Translations under genes and position numbers: made by a program
Assembly: GCA_029465975.1 (NCBI GenBank)
Contig: CM055740.1
Span: 2,291,267 to 2,355,266, forward strand
DNA from: Dallia pectoralis
Lineage: Eukaryota; Chordata; Actinopteri; Esociformes; Umbridae
Direction: 5' to 3'
DNA length: 64,000 bases
Notes under the pieces: generated by a model
Told to the model about the DNA's origin: nothing
Databases searched by the model: none
Seen by the model: only the letters and a program-made list of their open reading frames with translations
Shown: positions 12,683-24,500 of the stretch, one piece after another
Layout: every line of letters starts with the position of its first letter
Numbering within the stretch: position 1 is the first letter of the stretch

Positions 12683-14458
12683 GATCTGAGCTGGGGTCAG
12701 TCGGACGGGATAACACACAGCCAGGAGCTGCAGGTTGGTAGAAAACTAAATGTCCAGGTATTCCAAGGAGAAGCCTTCTGCCTGTGTGTCTAGTCGAGAT
12801 CAAGTCTGTTCCCTAAATACCAAATGTTGTACTCAGTTGAGTCGGTATTTTGCAGTGGGTTTGTTGCTCTGGTGTGAGATAGAAGCACAGCTCCCTCAGC
12901 AGGGGAGTATCTGCTGACATAACAGGGTGGAGTCTGTGTTACAGAAGGCCTACCTGACACAGGTTACAAACCAGACCGAGTGTTTAGCAATGTACACGGA
13001 GGACTCATGACGAATAATACAAATACGGGTAATAACCGTAGATATGCACGTTATTCCAAGGAAAAATGTCATTGTATTGTTATGTTATTATTTCATAGAA
13101 ATAAATACTTATGTAGTAATGCCTTTAAATGAAGTCAGATTTGGTTAAATCAAAGTGTTGGCAACTCTCGGTGTGTGTGTGTGTCAGTGTGTGTGTGATT
13201 CAACACGCTGTCATGCCCGGTGGTGTAACGTCTGAGTGAATAACCTCAGTTGTAGTGTGTTTGCCTGTTTGCATTGATATGCTGTCTGGTCAGTTCGCTT
13301 CAGGGCCGTGGGCGCGTGGATCTCATCCGCGTGGTCGTTCCTCTCCCTGATTAAACGACTGTCAATAAGGCGAGGGCCTCCTTCCACACACTGATCGAAG
13401 ACCTAACGCCAGATTTAGAGCTGGACGACCGTCTCGACACGTCCAGTGTCTGCTTAAAATGGTGGGGCGAATATTTCTCACAACTACGTTACTTCCACTG
13501 AATGTTCATCTGAACGTCTTTTTATGTCTGAAGTATGAAATCCAATCCACCACTCCCTACAGACCAGAGGTAGTCGCTTATTCCCAGAGCCAGATCGACC
13601 ATGGGACAGGTCCACACAGCAGGATTCTGCCCACACACAAGTCATGTCAAATCCCCACAACTAAACCAAAAGCGTTGTATCCTTATAATCACGTTAGCAC
13701 CCGAACACTATCAGATATAGGACAAGTTAAATCACCCAAGATTGGAAAAAAGTTAAATCACCCAGGATTCAAATCAGTCTAAAAAGTCCCCATTCGTTCC
13801 GATATAACAAATAATCAGAGTATTTGTTTAGAGTAGTTCACCTGCCTACCGTGGGTTTGTGAACGGCAGCAACAAGCTCATAACATCAGTGTACTCACCA
13901 TCAGCATGGAGTCCTACCAGATGATCTGTGATCAGTACAGATATGTCTCAAGTGGCATTTAGTGTGGGTGCAGTAGTGGTGGTGAGTGAGTGAGTGATCC
14001 TGTGGAACTGAATTATGCGATATTTGTTTATAAATGACACCCCGTTGTCACGCCCTCAGATGTGCCTGGCTTTGTCTCACATTAATCCTCAGGCCTTGTG
14101 TGACCTGCATCAGAGAGTTGCAACATTGTGAGCAAGTGACTGGGCATGGCCAAACGATGAGCCTTGTGTGGTTGTGCATGTTTGGATCGGTGGTGCGTCA
14201 ACAGGTTTTACAATATTTACAGGGAAGAAAATACGGAGAAATTAGTAGCAGTCAATGCATTTCTACTGAATCAAGGTTGAAGGAATTAAGCACATCTGAT
14301 TTCAGAATATGGTCAAACTTCATGTTTCATTTTAGGTTCTTGGTCGAGACCGCGTTTTAGACCATAATTGCTCCTCGTCATGGCTGATCTAATTGGAGAA
14401 AATATATATTTATAAATATCCTTAAAAAGATCTAGCTTAGAACATGTGTGTTCATTTA
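12683..14458. other. pkp3 5' flank and spacer
   Basis: This contains a possible acceptor (ACCCCAGCTCAG) just before the pkp3 start, so upstream untranslated exons and the pkp3 promoter should lie here or further right. I cannot place them. No tandem array and no coding exon is seen. Confidence 0.45.
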
Positions 14459-14506
14459 GGAGCAGTTGGTAGCTCAGTGGTCATGGGTTCAAATCCCAGC
14501 TGCTCC
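14459..14506 (+). tRNA. tRNA-like remnant lacking the anticodon arm (48 nt)
   Basis: The sequence shows a perfect 7-bp acceptor stem (GGAGCAG at 14459-14465 with CTGCTCC at 14500-14506). An A-box-like TGGTAGCTCAGTGG and a B-box-like GGGTTCAAATCCC, with its T stem and loop, lie between. The region between D arm and T arm, including the anticodon arm, is missing (48 nt against the usual 72-76). It is most likely a deleted tRNA pseudogene or the head of a tRNA-derived SINE. A functional tRNA is ruled out by the missing anticodon. Confidence 0.6.
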
Positions 14507-14557
14507 CCAGCAAATGAGAAAAAAGGTTAAATTACAAAAATAAAAACATAACACATT

Positions 14558-15950
14558 CATTAGCTGCACGTAACACAATAATTAGCCGCACATAACACAT
14601 CCATTATCTGCACATAACACAATCATTATCTGCACATAACACATCCATTATCTGCACATAACACATCCATTATCTGCACATAACACATCCATTATCTGCA
14701 CATAACACATCCATTATCTGCACATAACACATCCATTATCTGCACATAACACATCCATTATCTGCACATAACACATCCATTATCTGCACATAACACATCC
14801 ATTATCTGCACATAACACATCCATTATCTGCACATAACACATCCATTATCTGCACATAACACATCCATTATCTGCACATAACACATCCATTATCTGCACA
14901 TAACACATCCATTATCTGCACATAACACATCCATTATCTGCACATAACACATCCATTATCTGCACATAACACATCCATTATCTGCACATAACACATCCAT
15001 TATCTGCACATAACACATCCATTATCTGCACATAACACATCCATTATCTGCACATAACACATCCATTATCTGCACATAACACATCCATTATCTGCACATA
15101 ACACATTCATAAACACATTCATTAGCTGCACATAACACATCCATTATCTGCACATAACACATCCATTATCTGCACATAACACATCCATTATCTGCACATA
15201 ACACATCCATTATCTGCACATAACACATCCATTATCTGCACATAACACATCCATTATCTGCACATAACACATCCATTATCTGCACATAACACATCCATTA
15301 TCTGCACATAACACATCCATTATCTGCACATAACACATCCATTATCTGCACATAACACATCCATTATCTGCACATAACACATCCATTATCTGCACATAAC
15401 ACATCCATTATCTGCACATAACACATCCATTATCTGCACATAACACCATTATCTGCATTCCATTATCTGCACATAACACATTCATTATCTGCACATAACA
15501 CATTCATTAGCTGCACATAACACAATAATTAGCTGCACATAACACATCCATTATCTGCACATAACACATCCATTATCTGCACATAACACATCCATTATCT
15601 GCACATAACACATCCATTATCTGCACATAACACATCCATTATCTGCACATAACACATCCATTATCTGCACATAACACATCCATTATCTGCACATAACACA
15701 TCCATTATCTGCACATAACACATCCATTATCTGCACATAACACATCCATTATCTGCACATAACACATCCATTATCTGCACATAACACATCCATTATCTGC
15801 ACATAACACATCCATTATCTGCACATAACACATCCATTATCTGCACATAACACATCCATTATCTGCACATAACACATCCATTATCTGCACATAACACATC
15901 CATTATCTGCACATAACACATTCATTAGCTGCACGTAACACAATCATTAG
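14558..15950. repeat. 22-bp minisatellite, about 60 copies
   Basis: Units CATAACACATCCATTATCTG plus CA are almost perfectly homogenised. Divergent copies (TTCATTAGCTG, ACAATAATTAG) recur at both margins and at two interior points, near 15105-15130 and 15450-15530. This suggests three fused sub-arrays. Confidence 0.97.
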
Positions 15951-17084
15951 CCACACATCCATTAGCTGGTCTAGATGTCATGAATAATTGATCCCAACAG
16001 GTGTGTAGCCTTCGGTTTTCCCTCCTGCAGGTGAACCCAAACCAGTAGGTGCTTACATTTGAACACATCCAGTCACAACTAGGTGTGTTGGTGTACAGTC
16101 AGTCAATGGTAGACTCAGACGTCACACCTCGGTCTCACCTTCTCTGTTTCCGCCTAGACATCATTGGCTGCCAATCTCCACACGTTCCTGCCGTGTCTGC
16201 AGGGCCATTTTTACGTACAACATTAGATGTAGGATCAATAAAAACCACCCTACTTACTTTTGAGTGTATAGACAGAAGTACACAACAAGGGCCAATAAAA
16301 TAACTTGGTTGGACATCAAAAGCTTCTAATGTAATTATTATTAGTTTACTTTGGTAATTAGTTATGCGTATGAGGTGTAAACTATCAACGTGATTTGTCT
16401 TTCCGGTCATAAAAACTAAAAGGCGTCATTTTTTGGCAAAACTACAATGGAGTCTCACTCAGTGCTCAATAGCAGCTTTGTGCTGAGGCCTGTTAGCCAA
16501 ACGCCTTCACTGGTTCCCCTGTCTCTGTTGTGTTGCTTCATTTACTTTATAGTATCAGGGATCTGTTTGTTAGATCGCATGGAGCCCATCTGAGAGATGG
16601 TGAGAGCTGTTTGGCTTTGTTTTCCTGGCTAACTGCCGCCGGGCCGTGTCCATGGAAACAGAACAAACTCTGTACTGTGTCTGTGTTCTTTTGCCCGTCT
16701 TAATCTTTTTATTGGGCAGTTTGAGATATGTCTTTTTCTTCACAACGCTGCCTAGAAGCCAGCATCCCAGAGTTGCCTGTTCACTGTTGATGTTGAGACT
16801 GGTGTTTTCTGGGTAATATTTAAGCTGTCAGTTCAGGACCTGTGATGTGTCTGCTTCTCAACCAGACATTTTAATGTTTTGGTGTTCTTGCTCAGTTGTG
16901 CACCGGGGCCTCCCACTCCTCTTTCTACTCTAGTTAGATCCAGTGTGTGCTGTTTTGTGAGGAGAGTAGTACACAGTGATGTACAAGATCTTACATTTCT
17001 TAACAATTTCCTGAATGGAATAGTCTTCATTTCTCAGAACCTGAATAGACTGAATACATTTTATTGTTACAGTTGCACTGTATA
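15951..17084. other. cd81-pkp3 spacer, unique sequence
   Basis: I see no gene, array or recognisable element. Confidence 0.5.
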
Positions 17085-17430
17085 CATGGCATTCCTAAAG
17101 TACTGCCTAATACGTAGACTATATCAAACTATTTGTAAAGTACTGCCTAATACGTAGACTATATCAAACTATTTGTATAGTACTGCCTAATACATAGAAT
17201 ATATCAAACTATTTGTAAAGTACTGCCTAATACGTAGTCTATATCAAACTATTTGTAAAGTACTGCCTAATACATAGAATATATCAAACTATTTGTAAAG
17301 TACTGCCTAATACGTAGACTATATCAAACTATTTGTAAAGTACTGCCTAATACGTAGACTATATCAAACTATTTGTAAAGTACTGCCTAATACGTAGAAT
17401 ATATCAAACTATACGTAAAGTACAGCCTAA
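17085..17430. repeat. 40-bp minisatellite, about 8 copies
   Basis: Units contain GTAAAGTACTGCCTAATACG followed by TAGACTATATCAAACTATTT. Confidence 0.94.
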
Positions 17431-18234
17431 TACGTCTTTGCCCAAAAACCTGAACATGTTTTGTAAAGACCACATGCGGTGGCTCCCAGCTCTGTTGTTA
17501 ACTGCGTGGGGCAGCCTTTCCAGGCTCCTTCTGCTAACGCTTTATCCAGAGGAATTTCAAGTTTGGTGCATTCCTCTTCAGATAGCCAGGTGGGATATTG
17601 ATCAAATCCAGTGGTAGTTAGAAAAGATGACATAATGAAGTAGCCCTTCACACAGATGCATGAAAGAGTAGAAAGAAAACAAGAAAAGGTACCAGCATTC
17701 ATTCTTGAAAGGCACTGAATGGTTGTGTGGGAGTGATTTAATATTAGAGGAGAGCACTGAGGACACTTCAGGTTCAGGACCAAGGAAAGACAAATAGCCC
17801 TGTTTCCAGAACAGACGCCTCTGTCGTTTCACTCCCCGGCGCAGGATAGAAAACCTTTACAGATAACCCCCCTGGACCGGTGATTCATCTTACGACTTAT
17901 AGGTTCAAACTGTCACTTTTACTTCTCAGTTCAAATGATGACTAACGATGTTCCTTCAAATTCCTGTCAGGAGGAGGGCGTGTGATACAGGAAGGGCGTG
18001 TGCTAGCCTGTGGTGTTTTATGTCCTGGGGGGAGGTGTGTGTATGGGGTGGGGGGGTGGGTGGCCCAAACCAGTTTGGAGGGAAGGCTATCTGTGGAAAA
18101 CGTGTGTTAGTTCTGCTGCTGTTGACACCACCAGGGGCGTCGCTCAACCGGATCCGGGTTTCAGGGTTTGGCGTGAGGATGCCCTCTGCTGAAATGGGAA
18201 CGTTCAAATCACAACAAACACGCAGAGTGTACGA
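17431..18234. other. Spacer downstream of cd81
   Basis: Between the 40-bp array and the putative cd81 polyadenylation site. A G-rich patch lies near 18028-18065. No coding or RNA gene is seen. Confidence 0.45.
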
Positions 18235-19173
18235 CACAGTTAAAAGAGATACAGCTTTTATTGACACAGTTAATGTGCACAACACAGTCTCAGAGAGCAT
18301 GTAGTGGTTTGGTCTGTTGACTGTGTCCCAAATACTGTTTTGATCTGTTGACTGTGGCCTATAAAGCTTATAGGGTTTAGGGAGTGAATTGGGAGTGTAT
18401 GCAGAGAGGGTTCCCGACAGCTCTACAGTTGGGTTTGTGCTCACTGAGTCACCGGCACAATAAACCAGCACCTGATATGTCCTGAAACCGTGGCAACCTC
18501 TTGCACGTTATCAGTTCCCCTACAATAGTGAGTACCGACAACACGTTCTGTCCTTATCCCGTTAAGAACGTGCTGGGTTTATTATATAGTACACTAGAGC
18601 CTAATGGGACACAATGGAGATTGAAGCACACTATAAAGGGAACACATTTGGTGTCATTTTGGACACAATGAATATGGACAGTTTTTGTAACCATAAAAAA
18701 ACACCTCGAAGATTGACTTCACAAAAGGATAAAAAACAATAAAGAAGATAAAAAAGTATAAAAGAAAGTTAACATGCAGTTAAAATGATGCATTTCTAAT
18801 GATCACACCCGGGCATGACTTCAAAAAGAGGAACATCACCACACCATTAAGGAAAATACTGTAATAAAAACGAGTTAATACTACTGATGGAATTATACAT
18901 AACATGTAACTGCAACTACTGCACAAAACTTAACATTAGGGTCCCTTACAATGGCTTCGGTCTGCAGAGGATTTGTCCCTTTAAACCCCTCCTTTGTTGT
19001 GGTCTTGCTCCTTGCTTCTAGGTTCTGCGGTTCTATTATTCTGTGCTTCTAAGGTTCTAGGTTCAGATCACATGTTTTTCTATAGTTCCTGGTCCGGTTG
19101 CTTCAAATGTTATAGGTTCTGTGGTTCTATGCTTTCAGGTTCTGTGGTTCTGTGTGTCCTCGTTCGGGTGGTT
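18235..19173 (-). other. cd81: cd81 3' UTR (putative)
   Basis: This runs from the cd81 stop codon to an AATAAA signal on the minus strand (plus-strand 18257-18262), giving a UTR of roughly 0.9 kb. The choice of signal is inference; other AT-rich candidates exist and no transcript evidence is available. Confidence 0.4.
18257..18262 (-). terminator. Candidate cd81 polyadenylation signal AATAAA
   Basis: The plus strand reads TTTATT, i.e. AATAAA in the sense of cd81, about 0.9 kb past the stop codon. Confidence 0.4.
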
Positions 19174-19239
19174 CTAGTACACTGGCGTGGCATTGCGGAT
19201 TCCACAGCAGAGAACCATGGTGAAGATCATCTCAAAGAT
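19174..19239 (-). CDS. cd81: cd81 coding exon 8 with stop
   Basis: Acceptor TTCTCTTCTGTAG, then IFEMIFTMVLCCGIRNATPVY and a TAG stop at 19176-19174. It encodes the end of TM4 and the short cytoplasmic tail with palmitoylation-type CC. Confidence 0.94.
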   Translation of the reverse strand: MFEMIFTMVLCCGIRNATPVY

Positions 19240-21442
19240 CTACAGAAGAGAACAGAGAAATGCTTTGCTGATTGAAACATACAAAGGTTCCATAAGGTTT
19301 ATTTGTCTTACCCTGGAGGTAGAACTGTTCATTCCGTTGTGGTTGAACTTTTTGGGTTCCTTTACACCAAGTTCACAAACCGTTCTACCCATGTCCCAAA
19401 TTTTATTTGACATTCCCAGACAATAGCAAGGTTTCCCCCAGCAGAGCTCAGATCATGGCCCCTCTGACTGGCTGGCTAGTGGAGCAACAGTCACAGGCTA
19501 ACAAAGTTGTGTTCACTGTAGCACAAAGGTTCCAACCCAACAGAATGCCAGGGAACTGCTGTTGCCACGGCAACACTACTTACCATAATGACAGCCACCA
19601 CCAGGGCGGCTAGACCAATCAGGTGGAGCTTTTCAGAGAACAGTTCCTTCAGCTTCAAGTGGCAGTTCTGGTGTTGGGAGAAAAGTAAAATTGAAGGTTC
19701 TGGACTGGCACTCCAGCTGCTATGATTAGGGTCTGCCATGGAATAATTGTGTGTGTGTTTGTTTGTGTGTGTCTGTGTGTGTGTCGTGGGGTGTGAGAGG
19801 GATGTTCTAGGGAATAATTGTGTGTCTGTGTGTCTGTGTGTGTGTGTGTCTTGGGGTGTGAAGGGAATATAATTAAACTGGAATTTCAGTTGGGTTCTTG
19901 GGTGGACGGACGTTGACTGTATGTGTACCTGGGGTCTCAGCAGGGAGTCGGCCAGTTCCTTATTGGGACACAAGGTTTTCGTCATCTGTTTGAATAGGGG
20001 AGAATCGTCACCTTTGCCACAGCAATCCAGCTGAGGAGAGAACAGAGGTCAGAATGATCAGCTGAGGAGAGAACAGAGGTCAGAATGATCAGCTGAGGAG
20101 AGAACAGAGGTCAGAATGATCAGCTGAGGAGAGAATAGAGGTCAGAATGATCAGCTGAGGAGAGAATAGAGGTCAGAATGATCAGCTGAGGAGAGAATGG
20201 AGGTCAGAATGACCAGCTGAGGAGAGAATAGAGGTCAGAATGATCAGCTGAGGAGAGAATAGAGGTCAGAATGATCAGCTGAGGAGAGAACAGAGGTCAG
20301 AATGATCAGCTGAGGAGAGAATAGAGGTCAGAATGATCAGCTGAGGAGAGAACACAGGTCAGAATGATCAGCTGAGGAGAGAAAACAGGTCAGAATGATC
20401 AGCTGAGGAGAGAACACAGGTCAGAATGATCAGCTGAGGAGAGAACAGAGGTCAGAATGATCAGCTGAGGAGAGAACACAGGTCAGAATGATCAGCTGAG
20501 GAGAGAACACAGGTCAGAATGATCAGCTGAGGAGAGAACACAGGTCAGAATGATCAGCTGAGGAGAGAACACAGGTCAGAATGATCAGCTGAGGAGAGAA
20601 CACAGGTCAGAATGATCAGCTGAGGAGAGAACAGATGTCAGAATGATCAGCTGAGGAGAGAACACAGGTCAGAATGATCAGCTGAGGAGAGAACACAGGT
20701 CAGAATGATCAGCTGAGGAGAGAACACAGGTCAGAATGATCAGCTGAGGAGAGAACAGAGGTCAGAATGATCAGCTGAGAAGAGAAAACAGGTCAGAATG
20801 ATCATCTCTACACACAACAGCCAGCACGGTAAAAAAAATGTAATCACTGTCACAGAATCGTCAATTAATTTTCCACGTCACATTCCAACGGACTTTATTA
20901 TATGGCACATTCTACACGACTGTTGCCCATAGCAACTTGGACAATAACCCTGAAGGTGAAACATGCCGGAGTACCGTCTGGTGAAACAAGCTGACATACC
21001 GTCTGGTGAAACAAGCTGACATACCGTCTGGTGAAACAAGCTGACATACCGTCTGGTGAAACAAGCTGACATACCGTCTGGTGAAACAAGCTGACATACC
21101 GTCTGGTGAAACAAGCTGACATACCGTCTGGTGAAACAAGCTGGCATACCGTCTGGGGAAACAAGCTGACATACCGTCTGGTGAAACAAGCTGGCATACC
21201 GTCTGGTGAAACAAGCTGGCATACCGTCTGGTGAAACAAGCTGGCATACCGTCTGGTGAAACAAGCTGGCATACCGTCTGGTGAAACAAGCTGACATACC
21301 GTCTGGTGAAACACCTCCAGGACTTTGATGGCAGCGGTTTTGGTCGTTGAGTCATCAACATCCATGGACTTGATGTATGCTGTGTCGTAGAAGTTGATCA
21401 TCTCCTTGGAGATCTGGAACAAACATAGATGACAGAGTTGTT

Positions 21443-21501
<59 letters not shown>

Positions 21502-24500
21502 GAAAGAGATGGTCGACTGTGTTTGTATGTGGGTAAGTGTCAGAATTCGGGTTATATTTTAGGTTGAGGCATCATGGTTAGAGTTAGGTTATGGTCAGGT
21601 TAGGGTTAGGTTGGGGTTAGATTAGGGTTAGGTTATGGTCAGGTACTGCCTAGGATTAGGTTGGGGTTAGATAAGGGTGGAGTTACTGTACTGATAACTG
21701 TACTGAGTGAAAAAGAGTTTATATCTGTGTGTGTGTGGGCAGTGTGTGTGTGCGCACGCGTGTGTGTGACTTACTGTGTCTCGGTTACTGAACCCCCAGA
21801 TTCCGGCAGCAACCTCACAGGCAAACAGACACACCAACATGAAGAAGAACTGACGAAGAAGAAGGAAGAAACAGGGACATGTTTTACAATCTTTGTAATT
21901 TGATCTCACAGGACACTGGATGGTTTCTGACAAAACATAAACGGAGAGAGAGCTACTCTAGAGAACTACAGTGCTTTGCACATTGCAGACAGATCGGCAA
22001 TTAAAAGTGTTTAAAATTGTTTTTTTTAACCAAACATGCCTTGCAATGTGACAATTGGTTTATTGGGGATTTTGTGTGATTAAGTGCAGAGCTGTGCTCG
22101 AGACCACCTAAAGCGAGACCGAGACGAGACCGAGACCGAAGGGGGCCGAGACCGAGACGAGACCAAGACCGAAGGGGGCCGAGACCGAGACGAGACCGAG
22201 ACCGAAGGTGGCCGAGACCGAGACGAGACCGATACCAAAGGGGGCCGAGACCGAGACCAGTCATATCAACACTAAATAATATGACATGTTTTTGGTCCAA
22301 TGACCAATGTAAAAAAAACACTTGACCAACAGCATCAGATCATCTACTGTGTTGTCATCCTGAATGAAATGAATTTTATTAAAAGAGTATGTAGGCCTAT
22401 TTATTGTCTTATGTAAACATAAAATACGAAAATAAAACCATGATTTTAAAATGCACAGGCTATGATATTAACATTTCTAAAAATCGAATAAATGAAAATC
22501 CATCAAACTGTATGTCCTATGTTGATGTAGTAAATGCTAACACATTTTAGATCACAAGCGACTTGCAATCAAATGATTTGCGAATGATTGGCCGATAAAC
22601 AAATCTATTTCTAATTATTTATCCGTCCACAGGCACGCAGCTTCAGTTGTTTGTCTGCTTGAGCAGGACACGCAAACGAACCGGTTGCACTACGCACAGT
22701 GTTCATTATTGTTACGAGTGCACATGAGACAGCAGCAAACTAACCCGGTTGAACTGCGCACAGTGTTCATATAGATCAGACCAAAACCCTTCCAGTTTAA
22801 TAAAGATCGGACCAAAACGGGTTCAGTTTCATATAGATCGGACCATAACCGTTCCAGTTTTATGCTCTTTCTGCCGTATGCCCCCGGACTTATGTATGTC
22901 CCACGTCCTTCTGTGTGCATGAGTAATTTCATTTATCGCCCATTTGTAGTTAGCCTATTAATAATTATTGTTCATATTCGTTTAATTTCGATACAAAACA
23001 ATATTTTGTTGAAGTCTCTTGTAGGCTATATGAATACACTGTGGTTCATTCGTTATTAATTATTGAGTGCAATAGGCGCATGACACATGAATGGGGCTGT
23101 ATGTATTTGGCGGAATTCGTTCTGTTTATTTAGTGAAACATATTTCTTTATAAACGTACCTCTTTTTTTGTAGTTCAACCAAGCCAATCAGACTATTGTC
23201 TATATGTGTTCTCGTAGTATTTGTCTGTGTATCGCCCATTCAACCATTGCCATATAGGCTCAGTGAAGTGTGATCGGTGTCTGGGTACCGCAATTAGGGT
23301 ACCAACGCCCAGCGGCGTGGGATTTTGGCGACAGGAAGGCAGTTTAGGTATCAGAAAACATGTAAATAGTAGTTTTATATATTGTTCGGTTTGTGATTTT
23401 GCAATTCTGAAAACGGGACAAGGTAAAATGCACGTATTTAGGAAAAGTCATGGAAGGACGTCGGCTGTAGCTTTTCAACATTATGTATGTATTTTAATTA
23501 CTAACCGCTGTGTGTTTTCGGACAAATTATTTATTTGTGCTCAATGTGCTGAATATAGGCAAAACGAATATAATGGCAGATTGTGCAGACATGATCGAGC
23601 ATATGTTTAAGATTGAAGTATTTACGTGAATGGGTGCACGCTCTAGCGACGCTGGGGGTGGGCTTTTCTTCAAAAGTAGATAGCCATTGGCAGGATAAGC
23701 CACATCAGAAAAAAACAGTCTGACTCTGGACGAAATACAGCCAATGGAAATACAGCCTCTACATGTCATACTTAAATATTTTTCTAGAAAAAATTGTGGG
23801 CGATAATTTCTACGCTGGTCTCGGCTGGTCTCGGAAGAATTTACGAGTCCTTACTGTCCGAGACCGAGTCGAGACCGAGTCCAAATGTAACCGAGACCGA
23901 GACGAGACCGAGACCTTAAAAAAGTGGTCTCGAGACCGGTCTCGAGACCGGTCTCGAGTACTACAGCTCTGATTAAGTGTGTACAAGTGCAATGAAAAAT
24001 ATGCTTTTGAAACAAATTATATAATGTATATTTAAATATATATTTATTCTAGTAGGTGAAATAATGTGTTGCATGAATGTAGTTGTTTGAGTGTGTGTGT
24101 GTGTGAGGAATGGATTGTGTGTGTGTGTGTGCGTGTGTGTGTGTGTGTGAGGAATGGATTGTGTGTGTGTGTGCGTGTGTGTGTGTGTGAGGAATGGATT
24201 GTGTGTGTGTGCGTGTGTGTGTGTGAGGAATGGATTGTGTGCGTGTGTGTTACTATGAGGAGAGACCATTACTTCCACAGGGACATAATAGAGGAAACTC
24301 CACCAACCCAAATTTGCATTTCTGTGAAGTAGTGAACAAGAACCGCCCCGTTCTGCTGTGTTCCTGAGAAGTGGTAAATGCTGCTGCCCTCTAGTGGTGA
24401 GTTACTCACCGTACCCAGGAGACACTGGGATTCCTGGATGGCACCGTAGCAACCAAGAAACCCCACAAACATCATCACAGCTCCGACTGCTATCAGGATA

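Noticed and set aside
14558..15950. Could the regular 22-bp array be a CRISPR array?
   Set aside because: There are no unique spacers, the units are contiguous, and the DNA is vertebrate. The same holds for the other arrays.
21540..21680. Interstitial telomere
   Set aside because: Only two perfect TTAGGG steps in a GGTTAGG/GGTTATGG patch; better called a degenerate simple repeat.
23221..23610. Zinc-finger-like protein encoded by the hAT element
   Set aside because: The CxxC pairs lack the spacing of a known finger, the first ATG is late in the frame, and a 390-bp open stretch is possible by chance. Kept only as a remark.
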